A stretch of 39,905 bases of DNA, taken from positions 1-39,905 of the forward strand of contig JADNRY010000538.1 in NCBI GenBank assembly GCA_015501585.1. The letters run 5' to 3'. This document shows, one piece after another, positions 37,105 to 39,905 of the stretch; the first letter of the stretch is position 1, and every line of letters starts with the position of its first letter. The position numbers were made by a program, and so were the translations under genes. This stretch comes from Rhodocollybia butyracea (taxonomy: Eukaryota; Basidiomycota; Agaricomycetes; Agaricales; Omphalotaceae). The notes below the pieces were generated by a model that did no database searches, was not told the origin of the DNA, and saw only the letters and a program-made list of their open reading frames with translations.

Positions 37105-39905
37105 CCCCCCCTACTCTGTACGATCTAACCCAAGAATAGAAACCATCTTTGAGTGGACTGTACCGGTTCAACGCTTTGGTAAATATATCCGCAATGTTCT
37201 CTCCCGACCGTATCCTCACCACCTTCACTTCCCCACTCGCTACCTTTTCTCGAACATAGTGATGCCGCATCTCAATATGCTTCACCAACGCATGTCTCTT
37301 CGAGTTCTCAGTGAGACATACCGATCCCAAAGTTATCTCACATCATCTCCACGGGCCCTGCCTGCTTCAGATCCACCTCCGAAAGGAAAGACATTAGCCA
37401 GACGGCCTGCTGCGTAGCGCGCGAGAGCGCAATGTACTCCGCCTCGACTGTTGAGAGTGCGGACAGTTTCCTGGCGCTTTGAGCTCCATGATACGGGGTG
37501 CACCTCCCATGAAGAAGAACATATCCTGATGTAGAACGATATGTGTCCTTGCATGCCCCGTGGTCCGAGTCGGAGTATCTGTGCGGTTTCAGCCCGGAGC
37601 CTTTAGCATTATTGGTTGGGGACGGGCAGCGATAGGTGATTGAGTAGTCGAGCGTGTGCAGGATGTATCCGGCCAGCCACTCTATGCACTCCCAGTGCTG
37701 TCTCCCGGGGTTGAGTTGGTAGCGCGCCAGCTTACCCACTTGCGTATGCCATGTCTGGCCTCATGCATACTTGACCCCACATTGAGGATCCGACGATGGG
37801 CAATATGGTTTGTCTTTCATGAAGGCGACTTCTTCTTTCTGGTAGTGGGTTGGGCGACTCAGTGAGTGTAACATTTGGCGGCATTGGTGTGTTGCGTCGC
37901 GTAGTTATCCAGTCCGAAATGTGTTAGCATCCGTATGAAGTATGCCTTCTGAGATATTGTAATCGCCTTTGTGACTGGGTTCTGCGTGATGGTCATTCCT
38001 AGGAGTACCTTGGTGTGTACTTCATTTGCCTCCCATCGCTTTCCGAGGTCGTCGATAGCTCTGACGCGTCCTGTCTCCGTCGATGACCCTCCACAAACAT
38101 GTCGCCATACTGTCTGGTGATGGTGTACTCCCCACCTTCACGGCGGTATCGGATGCAAGGGTCGGCTCGTGATGTCACAAATCCGTCTTCCTTATACCCT
38201 GCAGCTAGCGTCTCCTGCCAGTCGTGGCTACCCTGCATTGTGCCGTAGATTGATTTCTTGAGCTTGCATACTAGGTGTTCAGTCCCGGTTTGACAAATCC
38301 CTCCGGCTGTTTCATGTACACATCGTGTGTTATTGGGCTATTGAGAAAAGCTGCTGTGAAGTCCACTTGGAAGATGGATATTTTAGTACTGCCATAATTG
38401 CCAGCACAAGTCGGACCGACTCCATGCGAGCTACCCCTCCATACGTCTGGTCGTAGTCCAGCCCTTGGATCTGAGTGTATCCCTGTGCAACATACCTAGC
38501 TTTTGCTTCAGGAGGTTCTCTCGGCGTCAAATTTGATGGCGTATGTCCACCTTCCCCCGGTAAGATTGCATTTGGCGGCAGCGGCACTAGCTCCCAACAC
38601 TCCTTTTCCTTGAGCTGTTTGAACTCTTTCTCCATTGGGGCTAACCATAGTTCTGGTTGTTTCATAGCTTGTTTGTAGGATGCCGGTACCCAGAGGTCTC
38701 CCGCCGATGCTGCAAAGCTGTATGGGCTCTCGACAATCAGCGCTAGTGGGTTTGGACCGTCTTCACTTGCCCACATCTCACCGGTCACGCGTCCTCTCTC
38801 TTCTCGTTCTTCGTACTCTCTGCTCTCCAAAAGTCGCTGCATGGGATGTGTCCGGCGGCTGCGGCGGGGACCATTGTCTTCGGTGGTAGGGTGCTGGTGG
38901 CACTTGGGCTTCAGGCTCGTTTCGGGCATTCATTTCATCATGCGGATGTGGCACCTGTATCTGTGTTGTACTTCGGGTGCCTGTACCGCGGGTGCAGGGT
39001 CGTTGGCCTGCCTGTTAGGCTCAGGGTCATTATACCCGTTGCCAGTAGGGACGTTGTCCTCTCCCCCATCCTCCACTGTCATCTTTTCCCTTGTGCGGTG
39101 TGCTCTCCCTCCTCGAACATCACATCGTGAGACTCCTCGATGGATTTTGTCTCTGGCACCCAGATACGATACCCTCTTCTGCCCATGTACCCCAGTAGTT
39201 TTCCTTTGACTGCTTGACGGCCCAGCTTCCCATCCGTTCTCCTCCGTGGCAGCGTTGCCCAGCAGTCACAACCGAAAGGTCTTAGGTGGGCGATGTCATG
39301 TCTTTTCTGCGTCCACGCCTCGATTGGTACTGTGTTGGGGAACGCGCTGATGGAACGAGGTTGTCTACGTATATGAATGTGGATGAGGCTTCTCCCCAGA
39401 ACAAGTATGGCATGCCTGAGTCCTCTAGCATTGTACGTGTACCTTCCATTACTGTGCGGAAAGCTCCTCAGCTACCCCATTTGCTGCAGACAAATCATGT
39501 GTACTTTCTCTATGAGTATGCCGTGCTCTGCACAATACTCGTCCACCAGGCTGTTGTTCAGCTCGCCTCCACCATCTATGCGGATAGTTTTCAGTTTCTT
39601 CCCCGTCTGTGTCTGGCCATCATCCGGTATTCGTGTAGCATCTTCACTCCAGTTTCCTTTCGTTTATTTGACAGGTAGAACGGTACTCTGAATGAAGATC
39701 TACCGTCGGTGCACAGCATCAGGTAGCTTGCTCCTCCTCGGGTTTGGGTACGGGCTGGCCCAATAGGTCGATATGGACTCGCTCTAGGACCTCTGACTCG
39801 TGTGTTAGCACCTCGTCAAATGGACGCTTTGTCGCCTTGCCATATAGGCAGTCTTCACACATGCCCCGGATATGCGGCTGGATATATTTAGTCCGTCCAC
39901 TAGCT
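37105..39905 (-). pseudogene. copia-D pol relic: integrase, RT, RNase H (heavily degraded)
   Basis: Read on the minus strand from the window edge. Integrase zinc/pre-integrase part GMCEDCLYGKATKRPF; catalytic HIDLLG and, in another frame, RIDGGGEL; integrase C-terminal PFGCDCWATLP, VKGKLLGYMG and YRIWVPETKS. RT: YKQAMKQPELWLAPMEKEF, AKARYVAQGYTQIQGLDYDQ, MQGSHDWQETLAAGYKEDGF, with YGDM where YVDD is expected, and VLLGMTITQNP. RNase H: WECIEWLAGYILHTLDYSIT, YSDSDHGACKD, LSTVEAEYIALSRATQQAVW, KHIEMRHHYVREKV and NIADIFTKALNRY. Many frameshifts and stops. It belongs to the same clade as copia-A. The 5' part lies beyond the window. Confidence 0.92.

Overview
The window looks like accessory, transposon-packed DNA of a filamentous basidiomycete (probably Agaricomycetes). 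Three things point there: introns of about 50-70 nt with GTRNGT...CTAAC...YAG signals; a NACHT/STAND (NLR-like) gene fragment of the type expanded in mushrooms; and Ty3/gypsy, Ty1/copia, PIF/Harbinger, hAT and Mutator-like elements in nests. No tRNA, rRNA, CRISPR or bacterial features were seen. Almost no intact host gene is present.

Layout. 1-2.0 kb: relic of a copia element (copia-A, minus strand) split by an 817-bp Mutator-like MITE with a perfect 9-bp target duplication. 2.0-4.57 kb: non-coding DNA with an imperfect duplication and a 1458-bp TTAA-flanked inverted-repeat element. 4.57-13.73 kb: a full-length but dead Ty3/gypsy chromovirus (plus strand) with a hAT-type MITE inside its reverse transcriptase. 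Between pol and the 3' LTR it carries an ANTISENSE gene with its own TATA box, an intron, a Zn(II)2Cys6-like cysteine cluster and coiled-coil segments. 13.74-15.5 kb: 3' part of an NLR-like gene that starts exactly at the gypsy LTR. 15.8-16.2 kb: fold-back MITE. 16.2-20.2 kb: mostly unassigned, with small uncertain ORFs and a tandem repeat. 20.18-23.15 kb: a complete but inactivated PIF/Harbinger transposon (spliced MYB/SANT-like gene plus convergent DDE transposase). 23.2-24.7 kb: degraded scraps resembling a mitochondrial carrier and an endonuclease III.

25.06-26.67 kb: a short, apparently very young LTR element with 166-bp LTRs differing at one base, a perfect 5-bp target duplication and one intact ORF encoding only Gag. 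27.86-33.27 kb: a 374-bp fold-back MITE split by a nearly intact copia element (copia-B; perfect 5-bp target duplication, one nonsense codon and one homopolymer frameshift). 33.54-33.93 kb: a CACTG-ended MITE. 34.87-36.62 kb: copia-C relic (plus strand) interrupted by a second copy of the fold-back MITE. 36.7-39.9 kb: a hAT MITE end followed by copia-D (minus strand, heavily degraded), which runs off the window.

How it fits together. The locus is a trap of nested insertions whose empty sites can often be reconstructed. The autonomous elements seen here are all broken, several by CGA-to-TGA changes consistent with CpG deamination. The two most interesting objects are the antisense zinc-cluster gene carried by the gypsy element and the intact Gag-only LTR element. 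The Gag-only element and copia-B share a primer-binding site complementary to the anticodon region of initiator tRNA-Met (a half-tRNA primer as in Drosophila copia).
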